From an uncultured Clostridia bacterium (lineage in GTDB: Bacteria > Bacillota > Clostridia > TANB77 > CAG-508), in NCBI GenBank assembly GCA_947630255.1, contig CANRGU010000003.1, forward strand, positions 1 through 29,951: a DNA stretch of 29,951 nt. The letters run 5' to 3'. The translations under genes were made by a program, and so were the position numbers. The number at the start of each line of letters is the position of its first letter. Position 1 is the first letter of the stretch. Under the pieces are notes generated by a model. The model did no database searches. It was given only the letters and a program-made list of their open reading frames with translations, and was not told the DNA's origin. Positions 18,801-25,632 of this stretch are shown here, piece by piece.

Positions 18801-21028
18801 CACATCTTAAATAATTTCCTTCTAATAAATCATGACTGAGTACTGTGTTTTCGGGAATTTCGTCACATAGTATTTGATGAAATATCTTTAAGTCATATAT
18901 TCCTTTACCTGTAAATATTCCCTCATCAAAATTGTCTTGATATATATCTGATATAGCATTTGCGTATGAGTCGGTTCCTCCGAAGTCCGGCATAAATTTT
19001 GGTAAATAGGCTTTTTCTCGATGATTCTAAATCTGTACCTACTCTGGCTTGCATTAATCCATGTCCATCTATTACAGCATTCTTATTTTTATCTAGAATT
19101 GGCTCATTTAAAATATGTGCCATTGCACCTATTAATTCAAGCCCTGTGCCTAGGCTTAAATTTGTATCTGAGTCAAGTGTTATAACATATTTAATTTTGT
19201 TAGGTATAAAATTTTTAATCGTATTTATTCTAAATTTATTTATTCCATTTGTTAAAAATTCATTGAATTGGCATAATAGTCCCCTTTTTCTTTCCCAACC
19301 TAAATAGCATTTTTCGCTTGGATTCCATGTTCTTTTTCTATACACAAAATTAAACTTTGGATAATCTTTATCAAAGTTTTGTGGATATTTTTTATTTAAT
19401 TTTTCTATTTCTTCTAATCCAGCATTTATTACTTCTTCATCAAAATTTTCATTTTCGTTTTTACTTGCTGTGCAATCACCTAAAAGAGCAAAATATAAGT
19501 TATCGCTTTTATTTGCTAAATAATATACTTCTAACTTTTTCATTAAATCTTTTACTTTTTCTTTTGAATTAACAATAGTAGGTATTACAACAAAACTAGC
19601 AAATTCTTTTGGAATCCCGTCAGAAAAGTCCATTTTTGGAATCAATTTAGGTTTTACCTTTTTATTTAAGATGTAGTTTATTAATTGTTGCAGAATTTCT
19701 GATATGGGTACATATAAAATAATAGCTGCTAATATTGCTATTAAGAATTTTCTACTTCCATAGTAAATAAATCCACCTACTAATCCTGCTAGTATCGTTG
19801 TTATGAAATATATAGTAAAAATATATATTTTAGCCTTATTTGTATTTGATATATGATTTTTGCTTTTTATTCCTAAGGCATTTAATAGTTCGTTTTTTCC
19901 TTCAGAGATTAAATAATATCCTATATGTGATTTTTTTCTATTTATTAAACTTTCATCATCTACATACTTTTTGCTAATTTCTACCGCCTTTTTTGCAATA
20001 TATAATTCTGAAATTTTGGTCTTTTCAGAAATTTGTTTTATTTCATTTCTATAATATTCTTTTGTTTTATAATCCATGTCTTGATAAATGCCAGCTGGAT
20101 CTTTTTTTAATATATCTTCTACCCCATTTATTTCTTCAAATAGACTTAAAAAATTAACTCTTAATATCTCTTTTAAGCTTATTATACTATTTCCAAGAGA
20201 TACTTTAGAAATGGCTATATCGTAATGTTCTTTTTGTATAACTTCTGAAATTGTTGTACCCATTTTGTTTACTTGTTCTTCTAATATTTCTAAATATGGA
20301 ATACCTTGCTTTCCATATCTTTTTAGTTTGTATGACATATACTCTATAAATGGATATTTCATTTCTTTATACATACTATGATTTTTATTTTCTTTTTTTA
20401 AGTTTCCAAATATATAATTATTACTTGTTTTTCTTTCAACTAATCTTTCTATTATGTTTTCTACTCTATATTTTTGCATTTGTGCAGAATATATTTTTTC
20501 GCAAATGTTTCTTATATTCTCTATTAGCGCAATGCTTAAAAAAATCCATAGATTCCATATTTCTTCCATACTTAATAGTTTTCGTCTTTGGTATGAACTA
20601 ATTGCTAAAGTTAAAATTTCATCATTTATTTTATTATCAGTATATGCAACAAGCTCTGATGCTAAAACGTAGTCTCTTGCATATCCTTTATACATACCAT
20701 TTGCAATTCCAGGAAAACTTTTGTATTTTTTTAAGGTTACTTCTAATATAACTGTTTTGTATGTTTCTTCAATTATATAAAAATTATCTAAAAGCCATTC
20801 TCCTGCTGGATGGATATCTATTTTTAATTTTAAATGCTCTGTTAATAATCCATAAGTTTTTTCAATAAATTTAAAATTATCTTTTAGTCTTGGAATTGGA
20901 TATGTCCATTTTTCTGAGTTGTTTTTAACATCATGGCTAATTGCAACTTTTTCCATATAATTTTGAAGTTGATAATTATCTAAAACTGTTCCTTTTATAT
21001 TTAAATATTTATATTTTCTATTACTCAA
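12848..21028 (-). CDS. Cyclic beta-1,2-glucan synthase-like giant membrane enzyme, with six +1 recoding sites
   Basis: The gene spans 8,181 nt from a TTG start (GAGGTGG site) to a stop at 12848. With six one-base skips it reads as 2,724 residues, the size of NdvB/ChvB-type cyclic glucan synthases, which build beta-1,2-glucan from UDP-glucose, close the ring and trim it. Order of domains: N-terminal helical region; membrane segments near residues 400-460; a glycosyltransferase domain (FVVIPTIV, TLDSDTNLSLG, YQDNFDEGIFTGKGIYD, RLSRWIRGDWQ); more membrane segments; a glycoamylase-like domain (SWSGTAFEYLMPN, YMAHHQALSLLS); then two GH94/GT36-type halves, the last with SGDWNDGLN and GQPLGS...ECRIDSISQSWG. 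The predicted shifts are after codons 682, 1578, 1941, 2089, 2479 and 2483. Every codon count is integral. Domain assignment is strong; the linkage made and ring closure are inferred. Confidence 0.85.
13572..13574 (-). other. Putative +1 recoding site 6 in the glucan synthase gene (CTT CGG A)
   Basis: In-frame CGG only if the shift at 13585-13587 has occurred. The skip gives GGA AGC ATT (GSI), the second conserved glycine of the GxPLGS motif. Without it TGA follows three codons later. Confidence 0.65.
13585..13587 (-). other. Putative +1 recoding site 5 in the glucan synthase gene (AAC CGG A)
   Basis: In-frame CGG after codon 2479 (AAC). The skip gives GGA CAG CCA CTT (GQPL), the first half of the conserved GxPLGS motif. 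Confidence 0.65.
14756..14758 (-). other. Putative +1 recoding site 4 in the glucan synthase gene (CTT CGG A)
   Basis: In-frame CGG after KPVL (codon 2089). The zero frame stops at TGA three codons later. The skip gives GGA GAA GAT (GED) and opens the next 400 codons. Confidence 0.65.
15201..15203 (-). other. Putative +1 recoding site 3 in the glucan synthase gene (GAT CGG A)
   Basis: In-frame CGG after GFSED (codon 1941). The skip gives GGA TTA GAA TAT (GLEY), as expected for the family's GFTDDGREY-like segment. Confidence 0.65.
16291..16293 (-). other. Putative +1 recoding site 2 in the glucan synthase gene (TCA CGG A)
   Basis: In-frame CGG after EPVLS (codon 1578). The skip gives GGA CCA ATG CAA GAT (GPMQD) and continues as YAHMAFNNLF, the conserved segment. 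Confidence 0.65.
18980..18982 (-). other. Putative +1 recoding site 1 in the glucan synthase gene (CTT CGG A)
   Basis: In-frame CGG after YAGL (codon 682). The skip gives GGA GGA ACC GAC (GGTD), restoring the conserved YAGLGG-D segment ahead of YANAISDIYQDNFDEG. Confidence 0.65.
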
Positions 21029-21114
21029 AATCTTCCACCTCTTAAAATATGTAATTCGTACATATTTTTACCAGTTGAAAGATTTTTTATACAGTTCCAT
21101 GATACAAAAAGGCT

Positions 21115-21161
21115 AAAAAATATCACCTTTGTATTATTCATTAAATACAAAAGTGATATTT
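21115..21161 (-). terminator. Terminator after the pilin-like gene
   Basis: AAATATCAC (21118-21126) pairs with GTGATATTT (21153-21161), with an inner TTTGTATT/AATACAAA stem and one mismatch. On the minus strand a run of six T follows. Confidence 0.7.
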
Positions 21162-21175
21162 AAATTTAACAAATT

Positions 21176-21586
21176 TTATATTTCATGGTATATATCACCT
21201 GACATTTTTATACCTTTTAGATAATACACATTTAAGTTATTATCTATTACATATACATCTGATGATGTCGTTAAATTTTCTCCTTTATTATATTCCGACC
21301 CATAATTAAGTGTTATATCTCCTAACTTTTGGAGATCTACTTCGTGATATGTTACTCCAGATACTTCAATAGTTTTTTCAGTTACAGGTGCTTCATTATA
21401 TTTGTTGTAATACAGCAAAGCTTTGTCTTTAATAAGAATAATATCTGCTTTCATATTGTTATATCTATCTGCACCATCTGATGTAGATATATTTGATACG
21501 ATAGTTCCAGTTAATATAAGCATTATAATAATAGCAATTACTAATGTCGTAATTGTAATACCTTTATTAGATTTTATATTTATCAT
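21176..21586 (-). CDS. Type IV prepilin-like / pseudopilin protein
   Basis: The start chosen is the ATG at 21586 with GGAGG five bases upstream; a GTG four codons earlier would bury that site. The 136-residue protein opens with a short basic leader (MINIKSNKG) followed by ITITTLVIAIIIMLILTG, a class III prepilin-type helix. The glutamate usual at position 5 after cleavage is threonine, as in many stand-alone clostridial relatives. The rest is a small globular domain (VYVIDNNLNVYYLKGIK). No prepilin peptidase or pilus ATPase is in the window, so it is an orphan here and its role is unknown. Confidence 0.75.
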   Translation of the reverse strand: MINIKSNKGITITTLVIAIIIMLILTGTIVSNISTSDGADRYNNMKADIILIKDKALLYYNKYNEAPVTEKTIEVSGVTYHEVDLQKLGDITLNYGSEYNKGENLTTSSDVYVIDNNLNVYYLKGIKMSGDIYHEI

Positions 21587-21633
21587 TTGTTCCTCCACAT
21601 AATTATTCTATCTTTATTTTTACACTTAAATTT

Positions 21634-22275
21634 TCAAATGTCAATACATTGCTTGTTTTTTTGCAAGATTTTATACATTCTTTTTTTAATATTATATTTT
21701 CTATTTTCTTTTATTATCATTAACCATAAATATATTAATATAAATATTATTGATATATTTTTTAAGTATAAAATCATTATACTAGATATTGCTGTTAAAA
21801 TTATTATTACTACATTTGAAATAGTATTTATTATTTCATCAGCTTTTATTTCTTCATACTTTAATCTAGTTATTCCTTTTAAAATTCTTCCTCCATCTAA
21901 TGGGTATAATGGTATTAAATTAAATAAAGCTATTAGTATATTTGAATATATTATAAGCGTCTTTGTACTATCTTCTATATGTAATAGACTTGCTATAAAA
22001 CAAATTATTATATTAGTCAATGGTCCTGCACATGCTATAATAATCTTTTTTATTTCTATTAATCTTTTGTATTCGTATGCTTCAAAAGTAATGCTTATTC
22101 CAAAAGGCATAAAATTTAATGATTTTGGTTTTAGTTTTAAAAATATTCCAGTCATCATATGACCTAATTCATGAATAAATGCAAATAGCATAATCCAACC
22201 ATATATTTCAATTTGATGTGTTAATGTAAATAATATTATAAATAAAAATATTTGTAAATTAACTTTTATTTGCAT
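21634..22275 (-). CDS. spoIVFB: SpoIVFB-like intramembrane metalloprotease (site-2 protease, family M50)
   Basis: The start chosen is the ATG at 22275, with GGGGAAG upstream; the in-frame ATG at 22299 lacks a site. The 213-residue protein has several membrane segments. The zinc motif HELGH is at residues 35-39 and the third ligand region NLIPLYPLDGG at 119-129. In Bacillus this protease cuts pro-sigma-K in the mother cell. It lies directly after the M23 gene as spoIVFB follows spoIVFA. Whether sigma-K is the target here is inferred. Confidence 0.85.
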   Translation of the reverse strand: MQIKVNLQIFLFIILFTLTHQIEIYGWIMLFAFIHELGHMMTGIFLKLKPKSLNFMPFGISITFEAYEYKRLIEIKKIIIACAGPLTNIIICFIASLLHIEDSTKTLIIYSNILIALFNLIPLYPLDGGRILKGITRLKYEEIKADEIINTISNVVIIILTAISSIMILYLKNISIIFILIYLWLMIIKENRKYNIKKRMYKILQKNKQCIDI

Positions 22276-22301
22276 CAATATCACTTCCCCTACATTCAAT
22301 A

Positions 22302-23258
22302 TTATTCAAATTTTAATATTAAATCTGGATTAACATATCTATTTTCTTTTCTTATTTCAAAATGTAAATGTGGACCAGTTGTATTTCCTGTTGTTCCTAC
22401 CTCTCCTATTTTTTGTCCTTGTTTTATGGAATCTCCTTTTTTTACATATATAGTTTTGCAATGAGCATAAACAGTCATAACATCACCACTCGTAATTTTT
22501 ACATGGTTACCTAAGTCCCCTTTGCTTGATACCTCTTCTACTACACCAGACATTGAGGCTATAAATACAGTTCCTGTATTTGCTGCAATATCAATCCCTG
22601 TATGATTTTTTGGAACATTAGGATTTTCTGGATTTCTTAATCCATACCTTGATGTAATTGTTCCCTTTAGTGGTATTATTAATGATTTGCTTGCTAATAT
22701 AGCTTTTGCATCTTTCTCCATCTGTGAAAGATTTTCCTCTTTTTCTTCTTTTACTTCTACATCTTCTCCGCCAATATTTTCTTCTGTTTTATTATTTTCT
22801 TCATTGTTTGAATTTTCATCAACTACATTTTCTTCTTTATCTTTAGAATTCTCTGTACTACTTACACTTTCTTCTTTATTCTCAGAATTCTCTGTATTAC
22901 TTGTATTTTCTACTTCTCCTTCGGATTCTATATTTGTGTTATTAGTTATAAAACCATTTATGTATTCCATGCTTTTGTCATACAAATTCTTAACATTAAT
23001 ATCATATGATAGTATTTCATTTGCCTTTTGTATTACATTTTCCGAAAATATATAATCTTTTTCTTTTATTATATAAAAGCCAGCATATATTAAAATACAT
23101 GCAAGTATTTGTATTACCATTTTTTTAAATAGACTAAACTCTTTTTTGTTAGTTACATTAACTCTTGCTGATTTTCTCGTTATGTCTTGCATTTTTCTTC
23201 TATAATATATTTCTTCTGCCCTTCTTATTCTCTCATCTGGGCTCAAGGTTTTTTCCAT
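22302..23258 (-). CDS. Membrane-anchored M23 (LytM) peptidase-domain protein, SpoIVFA-like
   Basis: The 318-residue protein has a cytoplasmic basic N-terminus (ERIRRAEEIYYRRKMQD), one membrane segment at about residues 48-65, a low-complexity Glu/Asn/Ser linker at about 105-185 and a C-terminal M23 domain. The M23 zinc and catalytic residues look complete: HTGID, YAHC and HLHFE. It could be a peptidoglycan endopeptidase, or the SpoIVFA partner that holds SpoIVFB, given the gene encoding an M50 protease 26 nt downstream. SpoIIQ is a less likely alternative because of the neighbour. Start at 23258 with a GAGGTG site. Confidence 0.8.
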   Translation of the reverse strand: MEKTLSPDERIRRAEEIYYRRKMQDITRKSARVNVTNKKEFSLFKKMVIQILACILIYAGFYIIKEKDYIFSENVIQKANEILSYDINVKNLYDKSMEYINGFITNNTNIESEGEVENTSNTENSENKEESVSSTENSKDKEENVVDENSNNEENNKTEENIGGEDVEVKEEKEENLSQMEKDAKAILASKSLIIPLKGTITSRYGLRNPENPNVPKNHTGIDIAANTGTVFIASMSGVVEEVSSKGDLGNHVKITSGDVMTVYAHCKTIYVKKGDSIKQGQKIGEVGTTGNTTGPHLHFEIRKENRYVNPDLILKFE

Positions 23259-23341
23259 AAAAAAACACCTCTTCCTTTGTAATATATTTTGTTTTACAAT
23301 ATATTCAAAGAAAGAAGTATTTAGAACGCTTAAACAAAAAT

Positions 23342-23680
23342 TTATTTAATCAAAAAGCTGATTAAAAGCGCCATTACTAAAAAGGCGGAAATTATCTTTA
23401 GCCTCTTACATTTTGTCTCTATATTTTTATTTACTTTTGCTTCTTTAGTCTTATTATTTTCTATTTTAGAAATATAATTTCCTACAAGCATTTCTGCTTC
23501 ATTTAAAATATATTTAGGATTTTCTAATTTCTCCTTATTCACATTTTTGTTTTTATTTTTCTCAACTATATCTAAATTTTTTAATTTAATATTAGGTTTT
23601 AAAATAACTATTGCCTCATCTACAATATTAGATGGTAAATTTTTAAGCACTACCATATTTTTCATCATTTCTGTATCCAT
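23342..23680 (-). CDS. Small tail-anchored protein of unknown function
   Basis: The 112-residue Lys/Asn-rich protein has a GGAGG site 6 nt before the ATG. Residues 1-90 are hydrophilic (LPSNIVDEAIVILKPNIKLK at the start) and residues 93-111 form a single C-terminal membrane segment (LKIISAFLVMALLISFLI). I do not recognise a family. Its place between yyaC and the SpoIVFA-like gene hints at a sporulation role. Confidence 0.65.
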   Translation of the reverse strand: MDTEMMKNMVVLKNLPSNIVDEAIVILKPNIKLKNLDIVEKNKNKNVNKEKLENPKYILNEAEMLVGNYISKIENNKTKEAKVNKNIETKCKRLKIISAFLVMALLISFLIK

Positions 23681-23734
23681 TTGTATCCTCCTACTAAAAA
23701 TTCTCTATATAAATTTTTTCCATTTTTTGTAGGA

Positions 23735-24274
23735 TTATACATTAATAACATCATATATTCCCTGGACTACTGAATCAGCCATTTTCATTACTAAATTAAG
23801 AGATGTATTTTGCAATAGTTTAAAATTATATTTTGGATTATGAAAATCTTTTGATACTATTCCTTTTATACTCATATTGCCTACATATATGCTTTTATTG
23901 TTTAAACTGCTACCAACATTCATTTTATCTTTAGATACTACTATTCTTCCTATATCTGTTTTATTAGATATTGCTGCATCTATTGCTATCAAAAAAGGCT
24001 CGTCATACATGTTTTCTATATTATTTATTATATTTACTATGTTATGTCTGCAAATTATATCATCTAGACTTCCTATTATTTCAACATTTTTTTCGTTTTT
24101 GAATAAATACTTTAATTTATATCCAACTAATGGACCAAAACTATCTCCTGTTACTCTATCTGTTCCTATACACAAAAAAATCAGTTTTGATATTTCTAAA
24201 TTATTTGTTTTTTCTCTTAAAACGCTACTAAAATCTCGCACAAAATTATTATATATCTCCTCTTTAAAGGTCAT
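23735..24274 (-). CDS. yyaC: YyaC-type spore protease (DUF1256)
   Basis: The 179-residue protein contains the family signature FLCIGTDRVTGDSFGPLVG near residues 34-52, then DDIICRHN, AIDAAIS and GNMSIKGIVS. YyaC proteins are made during sporulation and share a fold with the GPR spore protease. A GAGGAG site precedes the ATG. Confidence 0.85.
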   Translation of the reverse strand: MTFKEEIYNNFVRDFSSVLREKTNNLEISKLIFLCIGTDRVTGDSFGPLVGYKLKYLFKNEKNVEIIGSLDDIICRHNIVNIINNIENMYDEPFLIAIDAAISNKTDIGRIVVSKDKMNVGSSLNNKSIYVGNMSIKGIVSKDFHNPKYNFKLLQNTSLNLVMKMADSVVQGIYDVINV

Positions 24275-24351
24275 ATTTTCTCCTCAATTTACGTTATATA
24301 ATAAATATATGCTTGTAAAATTTCTAATAGTCATTTAATAAAAATATTCTC

Positions 24352-24389
24352 AAAAAAATAGAGAAATCGCTTCGAACAAAAAGTTTCTC
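24352..24389 (-). terminator. Terminator after the ATPase-F-like gene
   Basis: GAGAAA (24361-24366) pairs with TTTCTC (24384-24389). On the minus strand the stem is followed by TATTTTTTTG. It begins immediately after the stop codon of the gene ending at 24390. Confidence 0.6.
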
Positions 24390-24638
24390 CTAATTATTTC
24401 TTCCTGATGCAATTATTATATTTATGTCTTCTATTTTATTATATCTTTTTATTATATCTTCTGAAAAACTTGCAACTTCATTTGATATAACTATAGTATT
24501 ATATTTTTGTTCTACAAGTTCTTTAATTTTTTCATCTGTTTTTTCTAAATCGTCTATTTCATATACATCCATTCCCAAACCTTTGAATAATTTAAAACTT
24601 TTATTATCGTTTGAAGATTTAAGCCACGAAATTGCCAT
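24390..24638 (-). CDS. Small protein resembling V-type ATP synthase subunit F
   Basis: The start at 24638 has GGTGATT just upstream; an ATG at 24650 is also in frame. The 82-residue protein has a F-KLFKGLGMDVYEIDDLE segment, then KIKELVEQKYNTIVISNEVA and INIIIASG. This alternates like the Rossmann-type fold of V-ATPase subunit F. No other ATPase subunit is nearby, so this is either a stray paralogue or a different protein with a similar fold. It lies between the amidase-like gene and yyaC. Confidence 0.55.
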   Translation of the reverse strand: MAISWLKSSNDNKSFKLFKGLGMDVYEIDDLEKTDEKIKELVEQKYNTIVISNEVASFSEDIIKRYNKIEDINIIIASGRNN

Positions 24639-24650
24639 TTTAATCACCAT

Positions 24651-24713
24651 TTATATTTTGGCTTTATTTTGCAATTTTATTCTTGCTTTTTTAGCAATTT
24701 TGTATCTTACCAT
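24651..24713 (-). CDS. Possible 20-residue basic peptide
   Basis: ATG at 24713 with AAGG nine nt upstream; it encodes 20 residues, nine of them Lys or Arg (MVRYKIAKKARI...). It overlaps the stop of the amidase-like gene and ends just before the next gene. It may be only a leader or chance frame. Confidence 0.2.
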   Translation of the reverse strand: MVRYKIAKKARIKLQNKAKI

Positions 24714-25204
24714 TTCCACACACCTTCAATATGAATAAATCTAATGTCTTGAAAATTATATGTTGAGACTCTCCTATTATACGAATCATAAGTGTGTGAT
24801 GCAATATATATATTATCTAATGTTTTAGGTCCATCAATATTTACAATAATAAGTGTATGTGAAAATATTTTTCCATCAAAACTTAATTGAATTAAATCTC
24901 CTTTTTCAAGTTTGCCTGTTTCTACTTCTTTTCCTCTTGGACCTACACCTTTATTGTTTATTAAGAATTTATATAAATATTCTACACCAGACCATGCAGG
25001 GCTTCTATCGTTTATTGAGTTATAATACCAACCTGTATTTTTGGTATAATTCATAATGTTGCTTCCTGCATAAATGCATTGAGATATAAAACTTGTGCAG
25101 TCTCCTCCTATACTGTCAAAGTTATAGTACTTTGGATTTCTGCCATAAGCCCATTTTTTTGCATATTCTACTGCTTTTACTCTGTCATAATCTATCTTTC
25201 GCAA
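24707..25204 (-). CDS. Amidase-domain protein (putative Amidase_6 family)
   Basis: The 165-residue protein starts at a TTG (25204) preceded by AGGTGAT, with no ATG alternative nearby. AVEYAKKWAYGRNPKYYNF and GGDCTSFISQCIYAG (candidate catalytic Cys36) are the family's opening, followed by NTGWYYN, GDLIQLSF, FSHTLIIV (candidate His) and IASHTYDSYNR. Proteins of this type are common near sporulation genes in Clostridia and are thought to be cysteine amidases of the NlpC/CHAP kind. There is no signal peptide in this copy, so it would act inside the cell or mother cell. Confidence 0.8.
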   Translation of the reverse strand: MRKIDYDRVKAVEYAKKWAYGRNPKYYNFDSIGGDCTSFISQCIYAGSNIMNYTKNTGWYYNSINDRSPAWSGVEYLYKFLINNKGVGPRGKEVETGKLEKGDLIQLSFDGKIFSHTLIIVNIDGPKTLDNIYIASHTYDSYNRRVSTYNFQDIRFIHIEGVWKW

Positions 25205-25263
25205 TTATATCACCTAAAATATAATATGAAAGATTTTTAAAAAATGTTTTTTGTCATTTTGTA

Positions 25264-25293
25264 TTGACTTTTGTTTCCATATTTTGGTATAAT
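25264..25293 (+). promoter_or_regulatory. Promoter of the small toxin mRNA
   Basis: TTGACT (25264-25269) and a perfect TATAAT (25288-25293) are 18 nt apart. The transcript should begin near 25300. Confidence 0.7.
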
Positions 25294-25330
25294 ACTGTTT
25301 ATAGGAAATGAGAATAAGCAGATGTGGTTT

Positions 25331-25356
25331 GCCTCCTACATATAAGGAGGTGAGGC
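25331..25356 (+). promoter_or_regulatory. Hairpin covering the toxin ribosome binding site
   Basis: CCTCCT (25332-25337) pairs with AGGAGG (25345-25350), the toxin Shine-Dalgarno sequence. GCCTC/GAGGC (25331-25335 with 25352-25356) is an alternative pairing. Such sequestering is typical of type I toxin mRNAs. Confidence 0.65.
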
Positions 25357-25358
25357 GT

Positions 25359-25478
25359 ATGGTAGAATTAAACTTACTATTAATTATAAAATTACTTTTT
25401 GCTGGTTTTATATCAGTAACTATCATTGCGTTTGCCTTGATTATAGCTTTAGCAATAATTTTAAGCAAACAAAAATAA
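25359..25478 (+). CDS. 39-residue hydrophobic peptide, holin-like type I toxin
   Basis: ATG at 25359 with AGGAGG 8 nt upstream. The peptide starts MVELNLLLIIKLLFAGFISV and is almost entirely one membrane helix, ending in the basic tail SKQK. Size, hydrophobicity, charged tail and locus layout fit the holin-like toxins of type I systems in Firmicutes (TxpA, BsrG and relatives). No close sequence match is claimed. It probably damages the membrane when its antisense RNA is lost. A phage or sporulation peptide is less likely. Confidence 0.75.
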   Translation: MVELNLLLIIKLLFAGFISVTIIAFALIIALAIILSKQK

Positions 25479-25483
25479 ACCAA

Positions 25484-25525
25484 TAAAAAAAGACACATCT
25501 GTACTTTTGCCCAGTCCGATGTGTC
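25484..25525 (-). terminator. Terminator of the antisense RNA
   Basis: GACACATC (25492-25499) pairs with GATGTGTC (25518-25525). On the minus strand it is followed by TTTTTTT. The stem can also form in the toxin mRNA but lacks a T-run in that direction. Confidence 0.75.
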
Positions 25526-25573
25526 AATACAATTAAATTATGGCAAACCACGTTTGTGGATTCTCCATTTCCT
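25484..25573 (-). ncRNA. Predicted antisense antitoxin RNA
   Basis: Bounded by the minus-strand promoter at 25580-25607 and the terminator at 25484-25525, giving about 90 nt. It is complementary to the 3' untranslated part of the toxin mRNA, the arrangement of TxpA/RatA and BsrG/SR4. Ends are predicted, not measured. Confidence 0.55.
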
Positions 25574-25579
25574 ATTTTT

Positions 25580-25607
25580 ATTATAACATATTTTTACAAT
25601 TTGTAAA
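25580..25607 (-). promoter_or_regulatory. Promoter of the antisense RNA
   Basis: On the minus strand TTTACA (25602-25607), a 16-nt spacer and TATAAT (25580-25585). Confidence 0.6.
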
Positions 25608-25632
25608 TACTTTTTTGGCAATTTTTCTATAA

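Larger units (their letters stand above)
25301..25575. repeat. Inverted repeat flanking the toxin-antitoxin locus
   Basis: The left arm (25301-25333) and right arm (25542-25575, read on the minus strand) share ATAGGAAATG at one end and GTGGTTTGCC at the other, with mismatches between. The two convergent RNAs therefore start with nearly the same sequence, and a long toxin mRNA could pair its own 5' and 3' ends. Confidence 0.75.

Noticed and set aside
12848..21028. Six separate glycosyltransferase/glycosidase genes
   Set aside because: The pieces join exactly at CGG sites into one family-length protein, and the internal pieces lack plausible starts and ribosome binding sites.
21587..22162. 191-codon hydrophobic plus-strand reading frame
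   Set aside because: It lies opposite the SpoIVFB gene, whose motifs are clear; its composition is that of reversed AT-rich membrane-protein sequence.
25214..25498. 94-codon minus-strand reading frame opposite the toxin gene
   Set aside because: It is the shadow of the toxin locus, crosses both promoter and hairpins, and has no proper ribosome binding site.
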